64,000 nucleotides of DNA from CALSMU01 sp965230225. Lineage in GTDB: Bacteria > Bacteroidota > Bacteroidia > Flavobacteriales_D > Parvicellaceae. The notes beneath the pieces were generated by a model. That model searched no databases, was not told the DNA's origin, and was given only the letters and a program-made list of their open reading frames with translations. Positions 34,247-43,377 of the stretch are shown here, piece after piece. A program made the translations under genes and the position numbers. The stretch spans positions 124,001 through 188,000 of the forward strand of contig CBDDKM010000002.1 of assembly GCA_965230225.1 (NCBI GenBank), given 5' to 3'. Numbering within the stretch: position 1 is the first letter of the stretch; every line of letters starts with the position of its first letter.

Positions 34247-35335
34247 ATGAACACCGAAAAACTATATCAATCGTCCGTAGAGTTACTACAAAATTTGATT
34301 AAAACACCTTCTTTTTCGAAAGAGGAAAGTCAAACTGCTTTGATCATCGAAGAATACTTGAGCAAGCATGCAATTGAATACGAACGATCAGGCAATAATG
34401 TTTGGGGCAAAAACCTGTATTTCGATCCATCCAAACCAACGGTTTTACTCAACTCTCATCACGACACGGTTAAACCTAACGAATCCTACACCCGAAATCC
34501 TTTCGATTCGAGTATTGAGAATGGAATATTATATGGACTGGGAAGTAACGATGCGGGTGGAGCGTTGGTATCTTTAATGGCACTATTTATCCATTTTTAT
34601 TCGACCGAAGGACTACCCTACAACCTCATCTTTGCCGCTACTGCAGAAGAAGAAATCTCCGGAAAAAATGGAGTTGAAAGCATATTAAAACAACTTCCTC
34701 CAGTAGAGTTTGCAATTGTGGGAGAGCCTACTTTAATGAACATGGCCATTTCCGAAAAAGGGCTATTGGTAATTGATGGGTATGCTAAGGGAAATGCCAG
34801 CCATGCAGCCCATGAAAATCCGAACAACGCCATTTACAATGCACTTAAGGACATCAATCTTATTAAAGAAATTGAATTTGATCGCTCCTCGGATCATTTG
34901 GGAGAGGTAAAATGCAGTGTAACACAGATCAATGCAGGCAAACAACACAATGTTGTGCCAGATAGTTGCCATTTTGTAGTTGATGTTCGTGTAAACGAAC
35001 ACTACACTAATGAGCAAGTATTTAATACACTGGATCGACTTACTAAAAGCCAATTGAAAGCTCGTTCTTTCCGTTTAAACTCTTCTTCCATTCCGGAAAA
35101 TCATCCGGTAGTTATGATGGGGAAACAACTTGGGTTAACTACTTATGGTTCTCCAACTCTGTCGGATCAGGCCTTGTTACCCTACCTATCACTAAAAATG
35201 GGACCTGGAGATTCTAAGCGATCTCACAGCGCAGATGAGTTCATTTACCTACACGAAATAGAAGAAGCCATCGAAACATACATTAACCTATTTAACAAAC
35301 TATTTAAAACAGCATACCATGAAACTTTGGGATAA
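34247..35335 (+). CDS. argE: Acetylornithine/acetylcitrulline deacetylase (M20 family)
   Basis: 362 residues. Metal and catalytic motifs: LLNSHHDTVKPN near residue 70, GSNDAGGALVSL near 100, AATAEEEISGKNG near 130 with the general-base Glu, and GPGDSKRSHSADEFI with a late metal His. With ArgF' upstream, the natural substrate is most likely N-acyl-citrulline. It overlaps argH by 17 bases. Confidence 0.92.
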   Translation: MNTEKLYQSSVELLQNLIKTPSFSKEESQTALIIEEYLSKHAIEYERSGNNVWGKNLYFDPSKPTVLLNSHHDTVKPNESYTRNPFDSSIENGILYGLGSNDAGGALVSLMALFIHFYSTEGLPYNLIFAATAEEEISGKNGVESILKQLPPVEFAIVGEPTLMNMAISEKGLLVIDGYAKGNASHAAHENPNNAIYNALKDINLIKEIEFDRSSDHLGEVKCSVTQINAGKQHNVVPDSCHFVVDVRVNEHYTNEQVFNTLDRLTKSQLKARSFRLNSSSIPENHPVVMMGKQLGLTTYGSPTLSDQALLPYLSLKMGPGDSKRSHSADEFIYLHEIEEAIETYINLFNKLFKTAYHETLG

Positions 35336-36599
35336 AGGATATACCACCAGTAATGTAGTAGATAAATTTACGGTTGGAAAAGATCGAATATTGGACCTAC
35401 ACCTTGCCAAACACGATGTAAACGGAAACATAGCACACGCCAAAATGCTCCATAAAATCGGCATCGTAAATCAGCAAGAACTTGATGACCTGCTAAAAGG
35501 ATTAGCGAGCATAAGCAAAATGATCGAAAATGGAACATTTACCATAGAAGAAGAATTCGAAGATGTACACAGCAAAATCGAATTTGAATTGGTAAAATTA
35601 ATAGGAGAAACAGGGAAGAAAATTCACACTGCTCGTTCGCGAAACGATCAGGTTTTAGTAGACCTCCACCTATTTGCTAAGGAGGAAATTAAACAGATCA
35701 AAGCATTGGTTAAAACACTATTCGATACGTTATCCGACTTGAGCGAAAAATACCAGTCGGTACTTATGCCTGGGTACACCCACTTACAGGTGGCCATGCC
35801 CTCTTCTTTTGGATTATGGTTTGGAGCTTACGCAGAAAGCCTTATCGACGACATTATTTTACTCAACAGTGCCTATCAGGTTTGCGATCAAAATCCTTTA
35901 GGATCGGCAGCAGGATATGGTTCTTCCTTCCCTATTGATCGAGAACTCACTACTAAGTTGCTGGAATTTAACACCATGAAATACAATGTGGTTGCAGCAC
36001 AGATGAGCCGTGGGAAAATGGAAAAAACAATTGCTTTTGCTCTTTCCTCCCTTAGCGCAACATTGTCCAAATTCTCGATGGATATTTGCCTGTACATGAG
36101 TCAGAATTTTGACTTTATCGGGTTCCCAAAAGAACTGACTACAGGGTCCAGTATTATGCCTCATAAACAGAACCCTGATGTATTCGAAGTAATGCGTGCA
36201 AAGTGCAATAAAATCCAGAATTTACCCACCGAAATTTCAATGATTATAAACAACCTTACTAGTGGGTATCACCGAGATTTTCAATTATTAAAGGAGGGCA
36301 TTATGGAGGCCATTTTTACTACTAAGGATAACCTTGAGGTATTTAACTTTATGCTAAAGCATATTGTTGTAAAAGATTCCATCCTAAACGACTCTAAATA
36401 CAAGTACCTGTATAGTGTAGAAAAGGTGAATGAACATGTAATGAATGGTGACACTTTTCGAGATGCTTATAAAAAAGTTGGTGCCGAAATATTTAGTGGA
36501 CAATTTGAACCAAACACCTCCATTAATCATACGCACGAAGGGAGCATTGGCAACCTGTGTACCAAACAAATCAAAGCTAAAATGGAACAGTTTTATTGA
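35319..36599 (+). CDS. argH: Argininosuccinate lyase
   Basis: 426 residues, fumarase/aspartase superfamily. Signature TGSSIMPHKQNPDVFEVMR near residue 275 with the catalytic Ser, HTARSRNDQVLVDLHLF near 105, and YTHLQVAMPSSFGLWF near 150. It splits argininosuccinate to arginine and fumarate, the last step of the operon. The C-terminus is slightly short compared with E. coli but complete. Confidence 0.95.
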   Translation: MKLWDKGYTTSNVVDKFTVGKDRILDLHLAKHDVNGNIAHAKMLHKIGIVNQQELDDLLKGLASISKMIENGTFTIEEEFEDVHSKIEFELVKLIGETGKKIHTARSRNDQVLVDLHLFAKEEIKQIKALVKTLFDTLSDLSEKYQSVLMPGYTHLQVAMPSSFGLWFGAYAESLIDDIILLNSAYQVCDQNPLGSAAGYGSSFPIDRELTTKLLEFNTMKYNVVAAQMSRGKMEKTIAFALSSLSATLSKFSMDICLYMSQNFDFIGFPKELTTGSSIMPHKQNPDVFEVMRAKCNKIQNLPTEISMIINNLTSGYHRDFQLLKEGIMEAIFTTKDNLEVFNFMLKHIVVKDSILNDSKYKYLYSVEKVNEHVMNGDTFRDAYKKVGAEIFSGQFEPNTSINHTHEGSIGNLCTKQIKAKMEQFY

Positions 36600-36655
36600 T
36601 ACGACACTAATCCTTTGTCACTTTATCGGCTAATATGGTAATTAAATCATTCCGT

Positions 36656-36663
36656 TATATTTG
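36656..36663 (+). promoter_or_regulatory. -7 promoter element of kinase gene
   Basis: TATATTTG fits TAnnTTTG and lies 22 bases before the GTG start of the propeller kinase. No convincing -33 element was seen. Confidence 0.5.
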
Positions 36664-36685
36664 CCGCTGAAATACCCTCTACAAA

Positions 36686-39562
36686 GTGATTAAAAACTGG
36701 TGGATCATATTACTTTTATTTTGCTACTCCAATACAACATTGGGGCAAGAACCCTTTAGTTTTATTCTGGGGGAAAAAGAGTTATCTGCAGTTGATATTT
36801 ACGACATTAAGCAAACTCCTGATGGTGTATACTGGATTGCTTCCAACAACGGATTGATGAGCTACAATGGGTACGAATTCACAAAGTACTCTCACTCTGA
36901 AATGAGAAGTAGTTCTTTGTTTAACCTACAGGTAAACTACGACGGGATTATTCATTGTAACAACCTGAATGGTCAAATCTTTAATGTAATTGATGGTAAT
37001 ATGAACCTGATACATGAGGTGGAAGATTCACTGCTTACTCCTTTCATCAGTTACAATTTCCTACCCAATAACGACATGGTAATTCATTCTCGCGATTGTT
37101 ATAAAGTGAGCAATGGAGTTATTACTAAACTGATTTCATTTTGTAAAGGTCACTGTTTTGAATCGGCCATCAGCAGAACACCGGAAGGTAAATTGCTCCT
37201 GCAATTTGAGAGAGGAACTCTATATACCATTTCCGAAAATGAAGTAAAAAAAACCAAATTGAATTTTATTGGTGAAACAGGACCAGATCTGGCAAAAGCG
37301 TTGACATTTTATTATCACAATGGAAAGCTCTATGCTAATGGAAATGGGAACGAGTTACTGCACATTATAGACTCAACTGAATCGGTAATCTCCATGAAAA
37401 AATTGTTCGTAACGGAAAATGTGGTAAGCCGATTATATCATAATTCCATGGGACTATGGGTTGCCAACAATATGTATGGAATTAAACTCATAAATAGTCA
37501 AATAGAATTAATTCGTAGCGTAGACGAAGGAGAAAACCTACTATTTAAAAATTATTTTGCCTCTAACTCGTACGAAGACCTTTATGGTAATATAATGATT
37601 GGAACCTTTGGCGATGGGATCATCGTTATACCCAACACGGGTGTAACCAATATTAGTTTGGGAGAAGACACCAAAATTTCCAGAATATGCAGCGATGGAA
37701 AACAAACACTTTTCATTGGTGGGTTTAACGGGAGTGTTTTTAGCTATAAAAATGGCCAAATAGATACCATTTATAAAAATGGGTCTAAAATGATCGAATT
37801 TCTGGAATGGTTGGAGTTGGAAAAAAGTGTCCTGTTCGATCAAGATGTTGCCAAGTTGGTTAACCTGGAAGATATGTCGGTTACATCTAAAAGGTATGGA
37901 GCTATGAAAGGCCTTTCCAGAATGCAGGGAAACATTTTTGTCATGGCCACCAATGTTGGAGCTTATCAGGTTAATGTAAGTCCCGACATTTCCGACACGA
38001 ACCAAAAGCTTTTCCCTGGAAGAACTTATGACGTTCACTATACCCCACAAACTCAAGACTTGCTCATAGCAAGTTCTAAGGGGTTGATCCATCAGAAACA
38101 CCTGAACGTAAACATCAATGAAGAAATCCTTTATCAAGGCAACTCTCTTTTAGTAAAAGGATTTGCTCAATTTCAGCGCCGAGTTTTTCTGGGCACCAAA
38201 CAATACGGGCTGCTCGAGTGGGACAATGGAAAATTGATCCCTTTTATCGATGAATCCAATGGGCTTTTATCCAACAACATTACAAAGGTTGAAGTACATA
38301 AGTCGTGGATTCTAATTGCTTCAGATAATGGATTCCAGGTTTTTAACCTTTCGGGAGAATTGGTTAAAACGTTGAGTTATTCTGATGGGTTAAGCAACAA
38401 CAAGATTACTGATTTTGCAGTGGATGAAAAACTTCTGTGGCTGCTTCATCAAAATGGACTTCAGCATGTTAATCTTAGCTCTTTGGAACAGGAAGAGTAT
38501 GTCACCACTCTACAAAGCGTTGAGATTCTAAATAACAACTCTAAGGTAAACCTATCCGACAACTTCGAATTTGATTACGATCAAAACAAGTTTCTTTTCA
38601 GAATACTGGCTCCAAGTTTAGAGCGCCAGGAAGACATTACTTACGAGTACCGATTATCCGGCATTGACGAAAAATGGAACATCCGCCCATACGACCGAAA
38701 TGAAATTGAATACAAATCCCTACCTCCTGGTAATTACACCTTCGAAGTTATTCTTAAGTACAAAGGAAAAGTTCAGGATTCTTATAAGGAAAAGTTCACG
38801 ATAGACAGCCCATACTGGCAAAAATGGTGGTTCTTTTTGATCATTATACTTGGTTTGGTGATCGTCATGTACCTTTTCTACCGAAGAAGGTTAAAATCTC
38901 AAGAGGCAAAAGCAAAACAAGTTAACGAACTAAATGCCTCAAAACTTACAGCTATCCAGTCTCAGATGAACCCCCATTTCATCTTTAACTCGCTTAATTC
39001 GATTCAAGGGTTGGTACTGAAAGGTGACATTGACAATTCTTATACCTACATCACCAAATTTGCCGATTTGGTGAGAAGAACACTGAATTATTCTGACAAA
39101 GATTTTATCGATTTTGAACAGGAAATTAAGCTTCTGGAGCTTTATCTTTCGTTAGAGAAACTAAGATTTAAAAAGGATTTTGAATTCAAAATTATCAATC
39201 ATGGTGTAGAAGACATCAAAGTACCTCCAATGCTAATTCAACCTTTCATAGAAAATGCTCTGGTCCATGGTTTACTTCACAAATCCGGGAATAAAGAAAT
39301 CGTTATTGAGTTTGAGCTCAACGATTGTTTAAATTGTACCATTACCGACAATGGAGTTGGACGAGACATGGCCCGCGAGATTAAACAACGTAAAAAGACA
39401 GAATACGAGTCATTCTCTGTAAATGCCATCAAAAAACGATTCGAAATTTTAGAGGAACACTTTGGTGGTGAGCTTGGATTTGAATACTACGATATGATGG
39501 AAGGGAATGAACCATCGGGAACAAAAGTGGTCATGAAAATTCCGGTTAGAAGGTCATATTAG
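36686..39562 (+). CDS. Two-component propeller sensor histidine kinase
   Basis: 958 residues, GTG start followed by a Sec signal (WWIILLLFCYSNTTLGQ). A periplasmic beta-propeller with reg_prop-type repeats (for example DIKQTPDGVYWIASNNGLMSYNG) spans about 25-620. A Y_Y_Y domain (YEYRLSGIDEKWN ... PPGNYTFEV) spans about 625-705, and a TM helix follows near 715-733. The LytS-type kinase domain has QMNPHFIFNSLNS with H764, QPFIENALVHGL and TDNGVGRDM. The cognate LytTR regulator follows 74 bases downstream. Ligand unknown; the hybrid propeller design in Bacteroidetes often senses oligosaccharides. Confidence 0.92.
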   Translation: MIKNWWIILLLFCYSNTTLGQEPFSFILGEKELSAVDIYDIKQTPDGVYWIASNNGLMSYNGYEFTKYSHSEMRSSSLFNLQVNYDGIIHCNNLNGQIFNVIDGNMNLIHEVEDSLLTPFISYNFLPNNDMVIHSRDCYKVSNGVITKLISFCKGHCFESAISRTPEGKLLLQFERGTLYTISENEVKKTKLNFIGETGPDLAKALTFYYHNGKLYANGNGNELLHIIDSTESVISMKKLFVTENVVSRLYHNSMGLWVANNMYGIKLINSQIELIRSVDEGENLLFKNYFASNSYEDLYGNIMIGTFGDGIIVIPNTGVTNISLGEDTKISRICSDGKQTLFIGGFNGSVFSYKNGQIDTIYKNGSKMIEFLEWLELEKSVLFDQDVAKLVNLEDMSVTSKRYGAMKGLSRMQGNIFVMATNVGAYQVNVSPDISDTNQKLFPGRTYDVHYTPQTQDLLIASSKGLIHQKHLNVNINEEILYQGNSLLVKGFAQFQRRVFLGTKQYGLLEWDNGKLIPFIDESNGLLSNNITKVEVHKSWILIASDNGFQVFNLSGELVKTLSYSDGLSNNKITDFAVDEKLLWLLHQNGLQHVNLSSLEQEEYVTTLQSVEILNNNSKVNLSDNFEFDYDQNKFLFRILAPSLERQEDITYEYRLSGIDEKWNIRPYDRNEIEYKSLPPGNYTFEVILKYKGKVQDSYKEKFTIDSPYWQKWWFFLIIILGLVIVMYLFYRRRLKSQEAKAKQVNELNASKLTAIQSQMNPHFIFNSLNSIQGLVLKGDIDNSYTYITKFADLVRRTLNYSDKDFIDFEQEIKLLELYLSLEKLRFKKDFEFKIINHGVEDIKVPPMLIQPFIENALVHGLLHKSGNKEIVIEFELNDCLNCTITDNGVGRDMAREIKQRKKTEYESFSVNAIKKRFEILEEHFGGELGFEYYDMMEGNEPSGTKVVMKIPVRRSY

Positions 39563-39623
39563 TCCATTCCTGAACCAATTTGTCTATTGCTTAAAAATTA
39601 ACGGAAAGATTAAGTTAGAAAAC

Positions 39624-39631
39624 TACCTTTG
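39624..39631 (+). promoter_or_regulatory. -7 promoter element directly before LytTR gene
   Basis: TACCTTTG ends 5 bases before the GTG start at 39637. This indicates that the regulator has its own, probably leaderless, transcript in addition to any read-through from the kinase gene. Confidence 0.55.
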
Positions 39632-39636
39632 CGACA

Positions 39637-40383
39637 GTGGAAAAAATCAGAGCCATATTAGTTGACGACGAGGAGAGTGCAAGAGATGTTTTGGAGAACC
39701 TGTTAAGACGTTTTTGTCCTTCCATCGAAATTCTGGAGAAATGCAATGACCTACCCAAGGCTGTTCAAAAGATCAATGAATTAAAACCAGACTTGGTTTT
39801 TCTCGACATTGAAATGCCAAACTATGCAGGACACGAAATTCTTAACTTTTTTGATGATATCAACTTCGAAATCATTTTCGTAACGGCTTATGATAGCTAT
39901 GCCATAAAAGCATTTGAGGTGGCTGCAGCAGATTACCTACTAAAACCTGTAGACATCGAACGACTGAAAGAGGCCGTTTGTAAGGTCCAGAAAAAAATTG
40001 AATCCAAAACCATCTCCAAACATTACGAAGTACTAAAAGAATCTTTGGTGTCTAACCAGATTAAAAACCTGGTTATTTCTGAACGCGGAGATCAGGTTAT
40101 CATTCCGGTGGATCAGATTATTGCCATAGAGGCACAAGAATCCTACAGTAATATTCACACACCCGATAAAGTGTACGTAGCCAGTAAAAACCTAAAGCAC
40201 TTCGAAGGAGTATTGGAGCACAATAAGAACTTTTTTAGAGCTCATAAAAGCTGGATCATCAACTTGAACGAGCTCATTAAATACAATAAATCAACCGGAG
40301 AGATTCAACTCGAGCATAGCATCAATGCGAAACTTTCCAAGTACCGTAAAGAAGCTTTCGAAACGGTCATCATTTCAATCTAA
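39637..40383 (+). CDS. LytTR response regulator
   Basis: 248 residues, GTG start. Receiver domain 3-120 with acidic pocket D10/D11, phospho-acceptor D57 (LVFLDIEMPN) and K107-like YLLKPVD. LytTR DNA-binding domain from about 145 (IIPVDQIIAIEAQESYSNIH ... FFRAHKSWIINLNEL). It is the partner of the propeller kinase just upstream. Confidence 0.93.
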   Translation: MEKIRAILVDDEESARDVLENLLRRFCPSIEILEKCNDLPKAVQKINELKPDLVFLDIEMPNYAGHEILNFFDDINFEIIFVTAYDSYAIKAFEVAAADYLLKPVDIERLKEAVCKVQKKIESKTISKHYEVLKESLVSNQIKNLVISERGDQVIIPVDQIIAIEAQESYSNIHTPDKVYVASKNLKHFEGVLEHNKNFFRAHKSWIINLNELIKYNKSTGEIQLEHSINAKLSKYRKEAFETVIISI

Positions 40384-40420
40384 AACTTATAGCATCATTT
40401 ATGCTACCCTATAAATAACA

Positions 40421-40447
40421 AAAAAGCCTCAACTTATGAGGCTTTTC
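40421..40447. terminator. Bidirectional terminator
   Basis: AAAAGCCTCA actt atGAGGCTTTT: about a 9-base-pair stem with A-run before and T-run after, between the convergent ends of the LytTR gene (40383) and the VWA gene (40451). Confidence 0.88.
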
Positions 40448-40450
40448 TAT

Positions 40451-41860
40451 TTATTCGAAATACAATCCTTTAGTGGCTGCCTGCTCATGGATGGCTTTTA
40501 TCATTACCGCATCCAGCGACAATCCTTCTTCTCCCATTTCCTCTCTCTTCTTCTCTATATAGGCTACACGTTTCACATTAATATCACTTATTTCTTTCTT
40601 GATCTCTTCCCTTTCTTTTTCTTTCTTGGCAATGTACGCCAACTTCTCTTCCTTGGTCATTCCCTGCATCTCTTTCGGAAGGTTTTTCTCTTTTACATCC
40701 TCTATGTTAAACGACTCACTTTTTTGAGCATCTACCAAATCCCAATCTCCGTTAAAGTAGTTATGAGAACTTTTAGAAACTACTCTTTCTGCAGCGTTAG
40801 CTGAACTGTAAAACTTGGCATTTCCATCTTGCGCCAACTGATTGGATTGATAAGAGAAACCATTTACTCCATAAGCAATATATGTTCCGTTTAGTCGATC
40901 ATTCAATTTCTCCAAATCACTATCGTAAGGGGTTTCGATATAAGCCGTTTTTAGGTCAGAATCAATGTTCATGTACTGCCCATTGGTTAGGTCTGCACCT
41001 CTTTTCCAAAAGGTTCTTACCCCTTCATCGGCATTACCGCAAAAAATGGTATTTACAAAAACTCCCTCCTTTTTAGCTCGCTTACAAATTACCTTGTAAT
41101 GCTCAGGGTTTTCATCTCGATCTTCTCTTGTAGTAACGTTGTTTTGAATAGATGTTCTTTGCTGTGCTACTGCAGGGCCTGCGGCATTATTATTTACAGC
41201 CGGGGCAGCTTGTTGCTGTTGTACCGGAGCTGAAGCCGAAGCAGAAGAAGTTATTTGCTGTTGAATTGGAGCATTGTTATAAGTTTGATTTAAGTTAAGT
41301 TGTTGGATATTATAAATCCCTCCTAACATATCTCCTCCCGTTACCGGATCCTGATTAAAAGGCTCGTTTCCAGCAATAAAAATCATTTTTAGGTCCGACT
41401 CATCTTGTCCCCATTCCAATTGGTCCAGTGATGCTTCAATCACTCTTCCGCAATATTCACTTCCACCATTGGTAGTCAATTCGAAAAGTTTCTCTGAAAT
41501 CTTGTCCAAATCATTAGTCAATCCTACAATCTTTCTCACATAATGCACCTTACTGGATATTCCATCGTTACCATACTCATACAAGGATATAAATAATGAG
41601 GCAGGAGTTCCATCTTGCGATTTTGCCTTGTTTAGCTCATTTACTATTTTCCATAGTTGAGATTTAGCTTGTTCAATAAGGCCATCCATACTTCCGCTGG
41701 TATCCAGCAAAAGGGCTATTTTAATTTTTGTTGCAGTTGGTGGTACCGGAACAACAACGGGGTTTGGATCTGTAAGTGGTGCCGTTGCTTTTAATGATCC
41801 TACAAACAGAAAACACAAAAGCATGGAAAGAATTCGTTGGTATTGACGTATATATTTCAT
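40451..41860 (-). CDS. Exported VWA-domain protein
   Basis: 469 residues with a Sec signal (ILSMLLCFLFVGSLKATA). The von Willebrand A domain begins KIKIALLLDTSGSMDG, giving the MIDAS motif D53-T-S55-G-S57; further metal ligands are in LFELTTNGGSEYCGRV and MIFIAGNEPF. An Ala/Gln/Asn-rich insert (about 190-235) interrupts the domain. The C-terminus is a Lys/Glu-rich coiled coil (MTKEEKLAYIAKKEKEREEI). It probably mediates metal-dependent protein binding in the periplasm. Target unknown. Confidence 0.87.
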   Translation of the reverse strand: MKYIRQYQRILSMLLCFLFVGSLKATAPLTDPNPVVVPVPPTATKIKIALLLDTSGSMDGLIEQAKSQLWKIVNELNKAKSQDGTPASLFISLYEYGNDGISSKVHYVRKIVGLTNDLDKISEKLFELTTNGGSEYCGRVIEASLDQLEWGQDESDLKMIFIAGNEPFNQDPVTGGDMLGGIYNIQQLNLNQTYNNAPIQQQITSSASASAPVQQQQAAPAVNNNAAGPAVAQQRTSIQNNVTTREDRDENPEHYKVICKRAKKEGVFVNTIFCGNADEGVRTFWKRGADLTNGQYMNIDSDLKTAYIETPYDSDLEKLNDRLNGTYIAYGVNGFSYQSNQLAQDGNAKFYSSANAAERVVSKSSHNYFNGDWDLVDAQKSESFNIEDVKEKNLPKEMQGMTKEEKLAYIAKKEKEREEIKKEISDINVKRVAYIEKKREEMGEEGLSLDAVMIKAIHEQAATKGLYFE

Positions 41861-42207
41861 AGCACAAAATTTAGTTTAGAATTAAATTTATCGACTACCT
41901 ATTTAATACTCAACCCCCACTTAGCGAACGATTCATTCGGCTTAGTAAATCGAACTAAATCTGTTCTAATACTTCATTTTCACTCCATAAATTGGCAATC
42001 TTATGGTTCATTTTTAATTAATTATGGGATTCTCAAATGCTAATTCCCTATCAATTAACGCACCAAATCAACTATTTACATTAGAGATTCTTCATTCAAA
42101 AGTCATTTATTCCTAAAAAGTGGAAAACATTGTTATTAAAACCTAAACAAACGCTAGATACAGTCGGGAATAACAGTACCTTTACAAATTCAACAACAAA
42201 TGTTTGC
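41861..42207. other. Intergenic region without gene
   Basis: 347 bases between divergent VWA and desaturase genes, very AT-rich. TACCTTTA at 42176-42183 is one base off the -7 consensus and may serve the desaturase. The desaturase frame is open back to a TTG at 42130, but that N-terminal part is low-complexity and not typical. No RNA gene or repeat was seen. Confidence 0.5.
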
Positions 42208-43332
42208 ATGAACACACCGGTAGTAAAGTTTAACACTAAAGATCAGCCTGGATTTTTCAAAGATTTGCGTAAGAGAGTAAATGCTCATTTTAAGGAGAAT
42301 AACATTACGAGATACGCCAATCTCAACATGAAAATCAAGACTGGATTCATGATTGCCCTGTATTTCACTCCATTAATTTTTATGATCACAGGCGTAGTTT
42401 CTTCTTCTGTATGGTTAGTAATGTTAATGTGGGTTTTGATGGGGCTTGGAATGTCTGGCATCGGATTATCCATCATGCACGATGCCAACCATGGAGCCTA
42501 TTCTAAAAACCAAAATGTAAATAAAGTATTGGGGTACTTGTTAAATTTTATTGGAGGTTACCCTGCCAACTGGAGAATCCAACACAATGTATTGCACCAT
42601 TCATTCACTAATGTGGATGGGTACGATGAAGACATCCAAACAGGATTAATGCGTTTTTCACCAACTCAGGAAAGAAAACCAATTCACAGATTCCAAATTT
42701 TTTACGGTCCGTTTTTATACGGATTAATGACCATTTATTGGGTAATTAGTAAAGACTTTGAGCAACTAATCAGATACAATAAAATGAATCTGTTGGGAAG
42801 TCAAAAATTGACTTTAAAAAAAGGAATTACAGAGTTAATTTTCAATAAAATTTGGTACACAGCAATTACCATTGTATTGCCAATTATTTTCTTAGACATC
42901 CCTTGGTGGCAAACAATCTTAGGGTTTTTATTAATGCATTTTGTTTGCGGAATAATACTAGCTTTGATTTTCCAACCAGCTCACGTTATTCAGGAAACTG
43001 ATTTCTTCGAAATCGACGAAAACGGTAGTGTTGAAAATAACTGGGCTATTCACCAAATGAAAACCACTGCGAACTTTGCAAATAAGAGCATTTTCTTTTC
43101 TTGGTTTATTGGAGGATTAAACTACCAGGTAGAGCATCATCTTTTCCCAAATATTTGCCACGTTCACTACAGAAAGATTTCTAAAATCGTGAAAGAGGTA
43201 GCTGATGAGTATGGTGTACCTTACCATCAACACAAGACCTTTTTTGGTGCATTGAGAAGTCACTTTACGTTGCTTAATCAATTGGGTACCGGAAAGTGGG
43301 ACAAAAAGATGGCTAAAGCTTCTGCCAGCTAA
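42208..43332 (+). CDS. Front-end fatty acid (acyl-CoA/acyl-lipid) desaturase
   Basis: 374 residues from ATG at 42208, the start where homologues begin. Membrane-bound di-iron desaturase with three His boxes: HDANHG near residue 90, HNVLHH near 128 and QVEHHLFP near 306, with four hydrophobic segments placed between them. The Q in the third box is the mark of front-end or linoleoyl-CoA-type desaturases. No cytochrome b5 domain is fused. It probably adjusts membrane lipid unsaturation. Confidence 0.9.
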   Translation: MNTPVVKFNTKDQPGFFKDLRKRVNAHFKENNITRYANLNMKIKTGFMIALYFTPLIFMITGVVSSSVWLVMLMWVLMGLGMSGIGLSIMHDANHGAYSKNQNVNKVLGYLLNFIGGYPANWRIQHNVLHHSFTNVDGYDEDIQTGLMRFSPTQERKPIHRFQIFYGPFLYGLMTIYWVISKDFEQLIRYNKMNLLGSQKLTLKKGITELIFNKIWYTAITIVLPIIFLDIPWWQTILGFLLMHFVCGIILALIFQPAHVIQETDFFEIDENGSVENNWAIHQMKTTANFANKSIFFSWFIGGLNYQVEHHLFPNICHVHYRKISKIVKEVADEYGVPYHQHKTFFGALRSHFTLLNQLGTGKWDKKMAKASAS

Positions 43333-43377
43333 TTCGTTTTCTTAAATCATTAAACTACTTTTTTGGAAGAGGGATTT

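Noticed and set aside
42130..42207. N-terminal extension of the desaturase from TTG at 42130
   Set aside because: The added 26 residues are Thr/Asn-rich with no family match, and a -7-like element lies within this stretch.
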